Origin: an uncultured Winogradskyella sp.
Lineage (GTDB): Bacteria; Bacteroidota; Bacteroidia; Flavobacteriales; Flavobacteriaceae
Length of the DNA: 64,000 nt
Direction of reading: 5' to 3'
NCBI RefSeq assembly: GCF_947495255.1
Contig: NZ_CANLYI010000004.1
Coordinates: forward strand, 1 to 64,000
How positions within the stretch are numbered: the stretch's first letter is position 1; each line of letters begins with the position of its first letter. The translations under genes were made by a program, and so were the position numbers. A model generated the notes under the pieces. It was not told the origin of the DNA and ran no database searches. It worked only from the letters and a program-made list of their open reading frames with translations. Of this stretch, positions 33,845-41,824 are shown one piece after another.

Positions 33845-34507
33845 ATGACAATTTCTGAAGCACAACTCATTGAGTCTACTATAAATTTCGTTAAAACCGA
33901 ACTTAAAAATGCCGAAGGTGGACACGATTGGTTTCATATTGAACGTGTTTACAAAAACACCTTATCAATTGCCAAGCATGAAGATGTGAATACTACTGTC
34001 GTTACTTTAGCTGCTTTGCTACATGATATTGCAGATTCTAAATTTCATAATGGTGATGAAACTATTGGCTCTAGAAAAGCAAGCGAATTCCTTTTAAGTA
34101 AAAACGTAGATAGTGAAATTATTGAACATGTAACTCAGATTATTGATAATATGTCTTTTAAAAACACGTTTGATTTAAATACATCCTTTACCTCAAAAGA
34201 AATGGAAGTGGTACAAGATGCCGACCGTTTGGACGCTATTGGAGCTATTGGTATTGCACGTTGTTTTAATTATGGAGGTTTTAAAGATAGAGCACTTTAC
34301 AATCCTGATATTAAGCCTAACCTAAATATGACAAAGGCTGAATATAAAAACTCTGATGCACCAACAATTAATCATTTTTATGAAAAATTGTTACTCTTAA
34401 AAGACCAAATGAATACTAAAACTGGGAAACGTATGGCCTTAGAGCGCCACAATTATATGAAAGGCTTTTTAAAGCAGTTTTATGCAGAATGGGAAGGGAA
34501 GTTGTAA
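33845..34507 (+). CDS. HD-domain phosphohydrolase (YedJ-like)
   Basis: A 220-residue cytoplasmic HD protein: His31 in GGHDWFHIERV, the HD pair His60-Asp61 in LLHDIADSKFH, and the distal Asp in QDADRLDAIGAIGIARCF. This is the YedJ layout, a metal-dependent phosphohydrolase acting on small phosphorylated compounds or nucleotides. Nine bases separate it from the desaturase, so it is probably co-transcribed with plsC and the desaturase. Its stop directly abuts the stop of the convergent lipoprotein gene. Confidence 0.88.
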   Translation: MTISEAQLIESTINFVKTELKNAEGGHDWFHIERVYKNTLSIAKHEDVNTTVVTLAALLHDIADSKFHNGDETIGSRKASEFLLSKNVDSEIIEHVTQIIDNMSFKNTFDLNTSFTSKEMEVVQDADRLDAIGAIGIARCFNYGGFKDRALYNPDIKPNLNMTKAEYKNSDAPTINHFYEKLLLLKDQMNTKTGKRMALERHNYMKGFLKQFYAEWEGKL

Positions 34508-34933
34508 TTAATCCAAATCGATTTCTATTTTCAATGTTTTTCCATTTCGAACTTCAACCATCTCATTAATTATAAAGTATTTACTTAGAGGCACTCCCAC
34601 TTCATCTCCTACACTATAATTATTTTCTGTTGCCCAAAATTCAAAAGCGTAATTATACAGTCCAGAAGAAACATTTTTGAATCTAATCTGTTTATCACCA
34701 TTTCCGTTTACTTCATCAAAAACATTAGCCTCCTGCAGCTCAATACGAACTCTTGCGATAGCATAATTATCAGGAATATTAAAATTAAATTCTACAGCTC
34801 CAGTACTTTGTGAGGTTCCTATACCTCCAGAAATATATTCAGTATCTAAAACTGTTATATCTTCTTTTTCACAGCTTAACATCAATAATGTTAATAATAG
34901 AACTCTAATTTTAAAGAATGATTTGAATTCCAT
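34508..34933 (-). CDS. Small lipoprotein of unknown function
   Basis: A 141-residue lipoprotein with a basic start, hydrophobic stretch and lipobox LSC (Cys21). The mature part is beta-rich (GAVEFNFNIPDNYAIARVRI, FKNVSSGLYNYAFEFWATEN), suggesting a carboxypeptidase-regulatory-like or Ig-like sandwich. No enzyme motif. It abuts the HD gene without any gap, convergent. Confidence 0.7.
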   Translation of the reverse strand: MEFKSFFKIRVLLLTLLMLSCEKEDITVLDTEYISGGIGTSQSTGAVEFNFNIPDNYAIARVRIELQEANVFDEVNGNGDKQIRFKNVSSGLYNYAFEFWATENNYSVGDEVGVPLSKYFIINEMVEVRNGKTLKIEIDLD

Positions 34934-35002
34934 ATTGTAAATTATTTTTGAATTTACGAGATTTTTTAAGAAGTTAACACAACGCTATTAAAACGCACCT
35001 AA

Positions 35003-35176
35003 TTAATTCTCCTTTGCGACCTCTAAAGCCGTTAACTTATATTCAATTGCAGCCATTTCTTCACCATAATGAATAATTTGATCTGCAGTAAGATTATCAC
35101 TTGAGTTTACGGCATCTATGATTTCTTGGCCTTTTTTGGTATAGTATGTAATTGTAATATCTATTTTATCTTCCAT
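35003..35176 (-). CDS. Small acidic protein of 57 residues downstream of an AraC regulator
   Basis: A complete small gene on the minus strand, ATG at 35176 and TAA at 35003. The protein starts MEDKIDITITYYTKKGQEI, continues with DAVNSSDNLTADQIIHYGEE, and ends LTALEVAKEN. It has a beta-strand then two helices, no signal peptide, and codon use like its neighbours. It starts 16 bp after the stop of the AraC gene, so it is probably in the same transcript. No family recognised. Confidence 0.65.
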   Translation of the reverse strand: MEDKIDITITYYTKKGQEIIDAVNSSDNLTADQIIHYGEEMAAIEYKLTALEVAKEN

Positions 35177-35192
35177 ATGTATTACACTATAA

Positions 35193-36071
35193 TTATTGTA
35201 CCATTAGTTTTAACTCACCTCTATACTTAGATGCACTTTTACCTGTAAATTCTTTAAATAGTTTATTAAAGTGAGAAAAATTATTAAAACCACACTCAAA
35301 ACTAACATCAGCGATACTCATTTGACTTTCGGATAATAATTTGGTAGCGTGTACTACTCTATATTCATTAACAAGTTTAGTAAATGTTTTACCTGTAACT
35401 TTTTTAAAGTAACGACAAAACGCAGGAACCGTCATGCTCACCTTCTCTGCAATTTCATCTAAACTAATATGTTCTTTAAAATTCTGATTAACATGTTTAA
35501 ATACAATATCGATTTTAGCACTGTCTTGTGGTTCAGTTTCAAATGCAAAACCATCCACGTTTAACAATGTATAATCTTCGGCTTTTGCTAAACCATGTAA
35601 AACTTCTAGTAATATTAAAATCTTTTTAAAACCTTCTTTTTCATTTAATTTTTCAATTTTAGCACCAAGTTTTTGCTTCGTCTTTATGCCAAAAAGAATT
35701 CCTTTTTTAGAACGCTCAAATAAATTATTAATTTTTTCCATTTCAGGAATATCAAAAAAATGATTCCCTAAAAATTCAGGTTTAAACTGCACTAAGGTTT
35801 CAGAGCCATTAATGGTTAAACGATCTGTAAATCCATTATGTGGCAAATTTGGTCCTATTAATAATAACTGGCTATTATTAAAGTAAGACAAATGGTTACC
35901 AATGTGTCTTTTCCCTTGACCCTTGTTAACATATACTAATTCTATTTCAGGGTGAAAATGCCAAAATGGTTTCGTTTCACCCTTGTAAACATCCATCTTA
36001 TGTTTCTTAACTAATAATGAACTTCCAAATTCAGGGCTAATTTTTTCTAAAGTAGGTTTTCTTGCTTTCAT
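35193..36071 (-). CDS. AraC family transcriptional regulator with cupin sensor domain
   Basis: A 292-residue regulator. The first half is a cupin-like sensor (FWHFHPEIELVYVNKGQGKRHIGNH), and the C-terminal 100 residues are a double helix-turn-helix with the AraC signature (SLDEIAEKVSMTVPAFCRYFKK and SIADVSFECGFNNFSHFNKLFK). This type usually responds to sugars. It is divergent from the first of two secreted paralogues (36310), a candidate target. CTCAACT at 36111-36117 and AGTTGAG at 36173-36179 in the gap form a spaced inverted pair. Confidence 0.9.
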   Translation of the reverse strand: MKARKPTLEKISPEFGSSLLVKKHKMDVYKGETKPFWHFHPEIELVYVNKGQGKRHIGNHLSYFNNSQLLLIGPNLPHNGFTDRLTINGSETLVQFKPEFLGNHFFDIPEMEKINNLFERSKKGILFGIKTKQKLGAKIEKLNEKEGFKKILILLEVLHGLAKAEDYTLLNVDGFAFETEPQDSAKIDIVFKHVNQNFKEHISLDEIAEKVSMTVPAFCRYFKKVTGKTFTKLVNEYRVVHATKLLSESQMSIADVSFECGFNNFSHFNKLFKEFTGKSASKYRGELKLMVQ

Positions 36072-36236
36072 TTTACAATTATTAATACAAAGTTAAACCT
36101 AATTAAAAAGCTCAACTATGTAAAATTACCAAAATTATATAGCATATTAACTCTTTAACGTTTATATAACAAAGTTGAGGTTAATTTTGTACATAAATTT
36201 GCCAAATCTGATGTTTTCTAAAACGATATGCTAATC

Positions 36237-36244
36237 TAACTTTG
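36237..36244 (+). promoter_or_regulatory. -7 element of secreted paralogue 1
   Basis: TAACTTTG followed by C, with an ATGTTTTCTAA element about 30 bp upstream that is shared with the second paralogue. Confidence 0.5.
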
Positions 36245-36309
36245 CAGTGTTGAATTACTTAAACTGATTTTAAATCAAAAAAAATCGGTTTTCACAAAAA
36301 TGAAAGATT

Positions 36310-36867
36310 ATGAAAACATTATTTAAAAACATTTTAGTATTAGCAGTGATGTTAGGAACATGCACAAGCTACGCAAATGCCACGTTAGAAGTTTCACCTA
36401 CTTTTAATAATGTAAACGAAGGAGATTTAATTTCTGTATCTGATGCCTCTGGAGAGGTTATTTATAACGGACGTATTAACTATGCTGGTAATCTAGAAAA
36501 ACTTTATGATTTCTCTCAACTGAATAATGGAATCTATACTGTAGAGGTAAACAAAGATTTTGAAATTATAGTTAACTCAGTAGAGGTAAAAAACAATGTT
36601 GTTACTTTTATTGAAAATTCTAACTCTAAAATTTTTAAACCTGTATTTAGAACTATAGACTCTAAAGTTATTATTTCGAAATTAGCAATTGACACTGACG
36701 AAATGGAAGTGGAATTATATTTTGAAAATGAGCTAATTCATACAGAAGTTGCAAAAGGTAAAGAGACTATTAACCGCGTATACCAATTAGACAAATCTCT
36801 TAGAGGTGATTATACAGCAATCATTAGATCAAATGGTCGTGTATTTGTAAAGAGCTTTAAATTATAA
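36310..36867 (+). CDS. Secreted beta-rich protein, paralogue 1
   Basis: A 185-residue exported protein with signal peptide MKTLFKNILVLAVMLGTCTS ending near SYAN. The mature part has two similar beta-sandwich-like halves, with ISVSDASGEVIYNGRINY and LYDFSQLNNGIYTVEV in the first and VELYFENELIHTE and LDKSLRGDYTAIIRS in the second. The pattern resembles T9SS-type sorting or fibronectin-like folds but lacks the usual final basic cap. Function unknown. The paralogue at 37311 has the same length and the same organisation, including the terminator hairpin. Confidence 0.75.
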   Translation: MKTLFKNILVLAVMLGTCTSYANATLEVSPTFNNVNEGDLISVSDASGEVIYNGRINYAGNLEKLYDFSQLNNGIYTVEVNKDFEIIVNSVEVKNNVVTFIENSNSKIFKPVFRTIDSKVIISKLAIDTDEMEVELYFENELIHTEVAKGKETINRVYQLDKSLRGDYTAIIRSNGRVFVKSFKL

Positions 36868-36896
36868 TTTATTGTTTATACATTAGTTTTATTAGT

Positions 36897-36926
36897 AAAA
36901 AAAGTGGGCTTAAAAGCCCACTTTTT
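36897..36926 (+). terminator. Terminator after paralogue 1
   Basis: AAAAAAAGTGGGCTT-AA-AAGCCCACTTTTT, a near-perfect stem. Confidence 0.85.
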
Positions 36927-37273
36927 AGTTTTATATATTTCTCTTTTAGTTTTTGCTACATCTAAATATGTAGCGTTTTTTATTCTCAATCATCCAATAA
37001 AATTATGCACTAAATCTAATGTGTATTATATGATTTCAATTAGCCAAATATAATTAAATTACCAGCTACTAAAATTAAATATACTAAGCATCATAAATAT
37101 ATTGAGTTACGAATATAAGTTCTAGCTCCTCTTATTGCATAAAAAATCCACTCTATATCAAATTAACACAAATATATTCTATTTTACCTCAATAAAAACA
37201 ACAGGGCATATATTCAGTTAAAATAATATATAAATATGATAAAACTCATGTTTTCTAAGTTGTGAATACCCTA

Positions 37274-37281
37274 TACATTTG
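37274..37281 (+). promoter_or_regulatory. -7 element of secreted paralogue 2
   Basis: TACATTTG, 30 bp before the ATG. The surrounding CTATACATTTGT recurs before the small gene at 38564. Confidence 0.5.
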
Positions 37282-37310
37282 TATCAGTAATCACTTAATA
37301 CCATATTATT

Positions 37311-37868
37311 ATGAAAAAAGTATTTAAAATTATTTTAGTATTAGCTGTAGTGTTAGGAACATCTACAAGCTACGCAAACGAAGTTGTAAAAGCTGAATCT
37401 GCTTTTAACTACGTTAACAAAGGAAATCACATTTCTGTATCTGATGCTTTCGGAGAAGTTATCTACAGTGGAGAAGTAAACTATAGCGGAAACCTAATCA
37501 CTCTTTATGATTTCACACAGTTAAAGAATGGTATGTACGATATAGAAGTAACCAATGGTTTTAAAATTGAAATTAACACAATTGAAGTAAAAGATGCCAT
37601 TGTTTCTATTTTAGAAGCTAACAAAAAGGTAATTCACAAACCTGTAGTTAGAAATAAAAACTCCTCTGTTTTAATTACCAAATTAGCCCTAGATGGTGCG
37701 GATATGGAAATAGAACTTTATTTTGATGGTAATCTAATTCACACAGAGACGCTAAAAGGGCAAACTGTATTTAACCGTGTATACAAGTTAGATGACAATC
37801 TTAGAGGCAATTACACTACTATTATTAAGTCTAACAATAGAGTGTTTATTAAAAACTTCAGCATATAA
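37311..37868 (+). CDS. Secreted beta-rich protein, paralogue 2
   Basis: A 185-residue exported protein collinear with the one at 36310 over its whole length: signal peptide MKKVFKIILVLAVVLGTSTS, then ISVSDAFGEVIYSGEVNY, LYDFTQLKNGMYDIEV, IELYFDGNLIHTETLKG and LDDNLRGNYTTIIKS. A tandem duplication is clear. No enzymatic motif is visible, and the proteins may be structural or surface-layer associated, which is a guess. It has its own promoter and terminator, so the copies are separate transcripts. Confidence 0.75.
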   Translation: MKKVFKIILVLAVVLGTSTSYANEVVKAESAFNYVNKGNHISVSDAFGEVIYSGEVNYSGNLITLYDFTQLKNGMYDIEVTNGFKIEINTIEVKDAIVSILEANKKVIHKPVVRNKNSSVLITKLALDGADMEIELYFDGNLIHTETLKGQTVFNRVYKLDDNLRGNYTTIIKSNNRVFIKNFSI

Positions 37869-37889
37869 ATAAAACTCATTATTTATTTT

Positions 37890-37918
37890 AAAGTGGACAC
37901 TTACGTGTCCACTTTTTG
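37890..37918 (+). terminator. Terminator after paralogue 2
   Basis: AAAGTGGACAC-TTAC-GTGTCCACTTTTTG, a perfect 11-bp stem with a T tract. Confidence 0.88.
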
Positions 37919-38219
37919 TTTTTAACTATTATTATTAAATGCTTAGCTAAGGGTTAGTATGTATTAAAATATCCATTTTATAAAATCAAACGCTACGAAA
38001 ATAGTTTTATCAAGAATTATCAATTCTAATAATCATAAAACTAACTAAAATTAGATTTAAACATTAATCCTTCTCCTACATGAGTCGAAATGTTAAATGT
38101 ATAGAAAATTACCCTAAAATAATAATATATTAACCACAATAAACATAACCAACACATACTTGGTTAATATACCATACAATTATGCCAAAATGCTTGTTTT
38201 TTTAAAATGTAATTATGTA

Positions 38220-38420
38220 TAAATTTGTGTAAGCACTTACATATTGAAGTATTAAAATTTCTTATCGATTCTGAACATAAAGAAAGATAATAAGATTTAA
38301 AATGTGCTTACAAGATGAGACCAGATGTTCATCAAAATTTAGAATATAAATTGTTGTTTATATATTATTAGTTTATTTATTTAGTTAAAAAAGTGGGTAG
38401 TAGAGAACCCACTTTTTTTT
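38220..38420 (+). pseudogene. Remnant of a third secreted paralogue, or an orphan small transcript
   Basis: A -7 match TAAATTTG (38220-38227) is followed by about 160 nt without a usable reading frame. The stretch from about 38338 resembles the 3' end and trailer of paralogue 1 (TTTATATATTATTAGTTTAT, then AAAAAAGTGGGT). It ends in a hairpin AAGTGGGT/ACCCACTT with T8 (38387-38420). It could be a deletion remnant or a short untranslated RNA. Confidence 0.4.
38387..38420 (+). terminator. Terminator of the orphan unit
   Basis: AAAAAAGTGGGT and ACCCACTTTTTTTT pair around a 9-nt loop; the sequence is close to the terminator at 36897-36926. Confidence 0.8.
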
Positions 38421-38563
38421 GTTTAAAACAATTTTATATACTCTCTTTATAAGACCCAAGACGTTGCCTGAAAAAGGGTAATTCTGCACAGTTATTAGGT
38501 AAAAATATTGTTTTTTAGGTTGAAACCAGGCTATACATTTGTCAAAAATTAACACTTAAACTT

Positions 38564-38677
38564 ATGTATCAAATCTACAAAATACAATTACTAATAATGA
38601 GTCCACTTGTTGTGGCTAGCTTTATACTAATAGCACCTCTTTATTTTATAACTAAACTATTTTCAAGGAAATCTTGA
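38564..38677 (+). CDS. Possible small membrane protein of 37 residues
   Basis: ATG at 38564, TGA at 38675-38677. The protein MYQIYKIQLLIMSPL runs into one transmembrane helix (VVASFILIAPLYFITKLF) and a basic end FSRKS. A promoter-like TACATTTG lies about 25 bp upstream in the same context as before paralogue 2. Small size makes this uncertain. Confidence 0.4.
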   Translation: MYQIYKIQLLIMSPLVVASFILIAPLYFITKLFSRKS

Positions 38678-38703
38678 GTTAAATAGGTTTAACTGCAAGT
38701 ATT

Positions 38704-39486
38704 CTATTTACCAGGGAACTCAGCCTTGCGTTTTTCTAAAAAAGCAGTTGTACCTTCTACAAAATCTTCAGTCCCAAAGCATTTTCCGAATTGCTTAATT
38801 TCCACTTTATAACCATCCTTACCATCTTTGTAGTTAGCGTTAATTGCTTTAATCGCTTTACCAATGGCAACAGATGAATTACGCATAATTTTACTGGCTA
38901 ATTTTTCTGCAAATGGTACCAATTCTTCTTGAGCAACTACATGATTGACTAGACCATAATTTAAGGCTTGGTTGGCATCAATCATTCCTGCTGTCATAAT
39001 CATTTCCATAGCTCTACCCTTACCTACTAATTGAGGTAAACGTTGAGTTCCTCCATAACCAGGAATCACACCTAATGAGGTTTCTGGCAAGCCCATTTTA
39101 GCATTAGTACTTGTAATTCTAAAGTGGCTAGCCATTGCAAGCTCTAAACCACCACCAAGCGCAAAACCATTAATTGCCGCAATAACAGGTGTCGTTAAAT
39201 TCTCAACAAAATCGAATAATAACTCTTGTCCCTCAGCTGCTAATTTTCCACCTTCCTTAACACTAAAGTCGGCAAATTCACTAATATCCGCACCTGCTAC
39301 AAACGCTTTTTCACCACTTCCGGTTATAATAATTACTTTAGTGTTTTCATCATTATCAGCATCGTTAAAAGCATTGTGCAATTCTGATATAGTTTCTCTA
39401 TTTAAAGCATTTAGTTTTTTAGGTCTGTTGATTGTAATCGTTGTGATGCCATCTGAATAGTTAGCTAATATATTATTGTAGTTCAT
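38704..39486 (-). CDS. Enoyl-CoA hydratase/isomerase
   Basis: A 260-residue crotonase-fold enzyme. The oxyanion-hole segments are AFVAGADISEF (about residues 61-71) and ALGGGLELAMASHF (about 106-119). The catalytic Glu pair is expected in GLELA and MGLPETSLGVIPGYGGTQRL. It hydrates trans-2-enoyl-CoA in fatty-acid or butanoate metabolism. Length is standard. It is a single gene on the minus strand, 100 bp downstream of the histidine kinase gene. Confidence 0.92.
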   Translation of the reverse strand: MNYNNILANYSDGITTITINRPKKLNALNRETISELHNAFNDADNDENTKVIIITGSGEKAFVAGADISEFADFSVKEGGKLAAEGQELLFDFVENLTTPVIAAINGFALGGGLELAMASHFRITSTNAKMGLPETSLGVIPGYGGTQRLPQLVGKGRAMEMIMTAGMIDANQALNYGLVNHVVAQEELVPFAEKLASKIMRNSSVAIGKAIKAINANYKDGKDGYKVEIKQFGKCFGTEDFVEGTTAFLEKRKAEFPGK

Positions 39487-39586
39487 TTTAAGTATGTTTT
39501 ATTTCCACAAAAAAGGGAAGCTTGTTGTTTAATAGTCTAAGTTTCTTTGCAAGTCCTCAAGTTAAACATAACCTTAATATTCGTTG

Positions 39587-41083
39587 CTAAGAAACCACTG
39601 CGTTAGCAGAATTTGATGGGTTCTTAGGAAATGTAACCGTAAAAATAGTTCCTTTTCCTAATTGAGATGTAAAGGTAATACTTCCGTTATAAGTTTCCAC
39701 AATGTTTTTTACCATCGCTAAACCTAAGCCCATTCCACTCGTTTTTGTGGTGAATTTAGGTTCAAATATTTTTGATTTTGTTTCCTCTTCAATTCCTAAG
39801 CCATTATCTTCTATAGTGATACTAACATTGTCATTTTCACTCAATACACGAACTTCTATTTTTGGATTTTCCGCATCATTAGGAATTGCTTGAATACCAT
39901 TTTTCACCAAATTGGTAACCACTCTAATTAACTGCGTTCTATCAAATTTAGCAATGATTTCTTCCTCTTCAGAATAGAATTCAATATAGCTTTCATTAAA
40001 AATATCGAGTGCTAATTTTACAATATGCACTACGTTTAAGTTTTCACTTTTTTGCGCTGGCATTTTAGCAAAATTAGAAAATGCTGAAGCTATAGAACTC
40101 ATAATATCAATTTGCTGAATCAATGTATTACTATATTCATTAACCTTTTGATGGATGTTTTCATCTTCTGGATTAAACTTACGCTGAAAACTTTGAACCG
40201 TTAATCGCATTGGTGTTAGAGGATTTTTAATCTCATGCGCTACTTGCTTTGCCATTTCTCGCCAAGCTTGCTCACGCTCATTAGTCGCCAAAACCACAGC
40301 ACTGGCTTCTAGCTCATCAATCATACTATTATAAGCATTAACTAATGCTTCAATTTCTGCACTAGTGGATTCTATTTGTATTTTTTTATTCCGTTTTTCT
40401 AATCGTGTTTCATTCATCTTATCACTAATGGTTCTCAGTGATTTGGTTATGAATTTAGATATAAAATAAGCAAAAATAATAGCAACGAGAATTAACACCA
40501 CATAAGCCAAAGCCAAACGCAATAAAAACTCTTTTAGCTCTTTATTTAAAAAATCATCATTCTCTAAATAAGGTAAATTTAGAATCGCCAAAGTCTTAAA
40601 CTTCTCATCCGTTATATAAGTGTAAGACGACTGAAATGTTTGTCCGGCTTCAACATTTTTCACCACATAACGATGCTCTAATGTATTAGATAGGGTATTT
40701 AATATTTCGGGATTTAGACATGTATCTGTCGTATCTCTTTGGATAGTACGTTTTGAACTTTTGAGTAATTGACCATCTAAATCGTATAAATTAATCTGAA
40801 GATTATGAATAGCATCAATATCAAAAATTTCATCTTTAAAAATTAATGGAACATTCTCTGTTGTAACAGGATATGTGGTTTCACGTATAACAAAATCAAT
40901 GCTCTGTTTTATCGCTTTTTCCTTACGCTCTAAACGTTCTCTGTGATAATCCTTCGCTTCTTCTCTATATTGATATATAGTAACAGCAGCTATTAAAACT
41001 GAAGCCACTAGTACCAAAAGTACCATGTTTAAAATGATGCGAGCTCTTAAGGAAAGACGTTTTTTATTCATAGAAATGCCCAT
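39587..41083 (-). CDS. Membrane sensor histidine kinase (NtrY-like)
   Basis: A 498-residue kinase: a first transmembrane helix (about residues 12-33, ARIILNMVLLVLVASVLIAAV), a periplasmic sensor region of about 150 residues, a second helix (about 188-210), a HAMP segment (KSLRTISDKMNETR), an H-box AHEIKNPLTPMRLTV with the phosphorylated His, and an HATPase domain with N-box NLVKNGIQAI, G1 DNGLGIEE and G2 GMGLGLAMVKN. No response regulator is adjacent, so the partner is unknown. An internal start at 41071 (MNKK) is equally plausible. Confidence 0.9.
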   Translation of the reverse strand: MGISMNKKRLSLRARIILNMVLLVLVASVLIAAVTIYQYREEAKDYHRERLERKEKAIKQSIDFVIRETTYPVTTENVPLIFKDEIFDIDAIHNLQINLYDLDGQLLKSSKRTIQRDTTDTCLNPEILNTLSNTLEHRYVVKNVEAGQTFQSSYTYITDEKFKTLAILNLPYLENDDFLNKELKEFLLRLALAYVVLILVAIIFAYFISKFITKSLRTISDKMNETRLEKRNKKIQIESTSAEIEALVNAYNSMIDELEASAVVLATNEREQAWREMAKQVAHEIKNPLTPMRLTVQSFQRKFNPEDENIHQKVNEYSNTLIQQIDIMSSIASAFSNFAKMPAQKSENLNVVHIVKLALDIFNESYIEFYSEEEEIIAKFDRTQLIRVVTNLVKNGIQAIPNDAENPKIEVRVLSENDNVSITIEDNGLGIEEETKSKIFEPKFTTKTSGMGLGLAMVKNIVETYNGSITFTSQLGKGTIFTVTFPKNPSNSANAVVS

Positions 41084-41212
41084 GCAAATGGGTATCTTTT
41101 AATTCTGAATTATAAGTTTTAAATATAGCAATAATCAATCCAAAAATGCGAAGGCCAATTCTCAAATTATAAATACCAAGTATTTAAAAACTCTGTTTTA
41201 CTAGAGTTTAAA

Positions 41213-41761
41213 TTAGGCTTCAGGATTTTTGGACCTAATATTTTTATACAATTTGAAGCCTAACATAATTAAGACACCTAAAACAAGTAGACCTAAAATT
41301 CCAAAAATCCAATTGATAGAGTTTTTAAGAATCACTAGAAAAACCACGGCAAACAATATAAAAGTTGCGCCTTCATTCCAAATACGCATAAAACTAGAGG
41401 TTATTTTTACCTCATCCTTTTGAAGTTGCTTATAATATAGATGCGTTTTAAAATGATAGATGAATAACAAAAGAACAAAAAGCAGCTTTACATGCATCCA
41501 ACCTTGTTGAAACCAACTTGGCAATAAAATCATTAACCAAACAGCAAACAAGGTTGCCAAAATTGCCGAAGGCCAAGTAATAATAAACCACAAACGCTTA
41601 GACATTAACTTTAGTTGTTTGCCTAATATTTCCTTATCTGGTGATGGCTTATGGAAAGCTTCTATTTGATAAACAAACAATCTAGGAATGTAAAACAAAC
41701 CAGCAAACCACGTAATAACAAAAATGAGGTGTAAAGATTTTATGTAATTGTAATATTCCAT
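41213..41761 (-). CDS. HemJ-like protoporphyrinogen IX oxidase (CopD-like membrane protein)
   Basis: A 182-residue inner-membrane protein with four helices and the HemJ pattern: His11 in IKSLHLIFVITWFAGLFYIPR, a Lys/Leu block KLMSKRLWFIITWPSA, and a third block with HVKLLFVLLLFIYHFKTH. HemJ oxidises protoporphyrinogen IX and binds haem b. Nearby ferrochelatase and the hem cluster support this, as no HemG or HemY is seen in the window. It lies downstream of the MATE and hemH genes on the same strand. Confidence 0.8.
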   Translation of the reverse strand: MEYYNYIKSLHLIFVITWFAGLFYIPRLFVYQIEAFHKPSPDKEILGKQLKLMSKRLWFIITWPSAILATLFAVWLMILLPSWFQQGWMHVKLLFVLLLFIYHFKTHLYYKQLQKDEVKITSSFMRIWNEGATFILFAVVFLVILKNSINWIFGILGLLVLGVLIMLGFKLYKNIRSKNPEA

Positions 41762-41824
41762 ATTATAAAAAACAGTGTGTTTAAAATTGAATAATTATGT
41801 CAATCTAAAATTACGGATTAAAAA

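Larger units (their letters stand above)
36868..37310. other. Intergenic region between the two paralogues
   Basis: Begins with the terminator at 36897-36926, then AT-rich sequence without a reading frame. It ends with the promoter of paralogue 2. I see nothing else in it. Confidence 0.6.
37869..38563. other. Long intergenic region with terminator and an orphan transcription unit
   Basis: Contains the terminator of paralogue 2 (37890-37918), then an AT-rich stretch, then a promoter-like and terminator-like pair at 38220-38420 described separately, then the promoter of the small gene at 38564. No protein-coding frame of useful length is seen. Confidence 0.55.

Noticed and set aside
36111..36179. 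Operator of the AraC regulator at 35193-36071
   Set aside because: The inverted pair CTCAACT/AGTTGAG is only 7 bp long with a 55-bp gap; it could easily be chance and is not listed as a feature.
38315..38368. 17-residue frame starting at 38315 in the orphan unit
   Set aside because: Too short, no ribosome-binding context, and it runs into the trailer that resembles the 3' end of paralogue 1. I treat the unit as a remnant or untranslated RNA.
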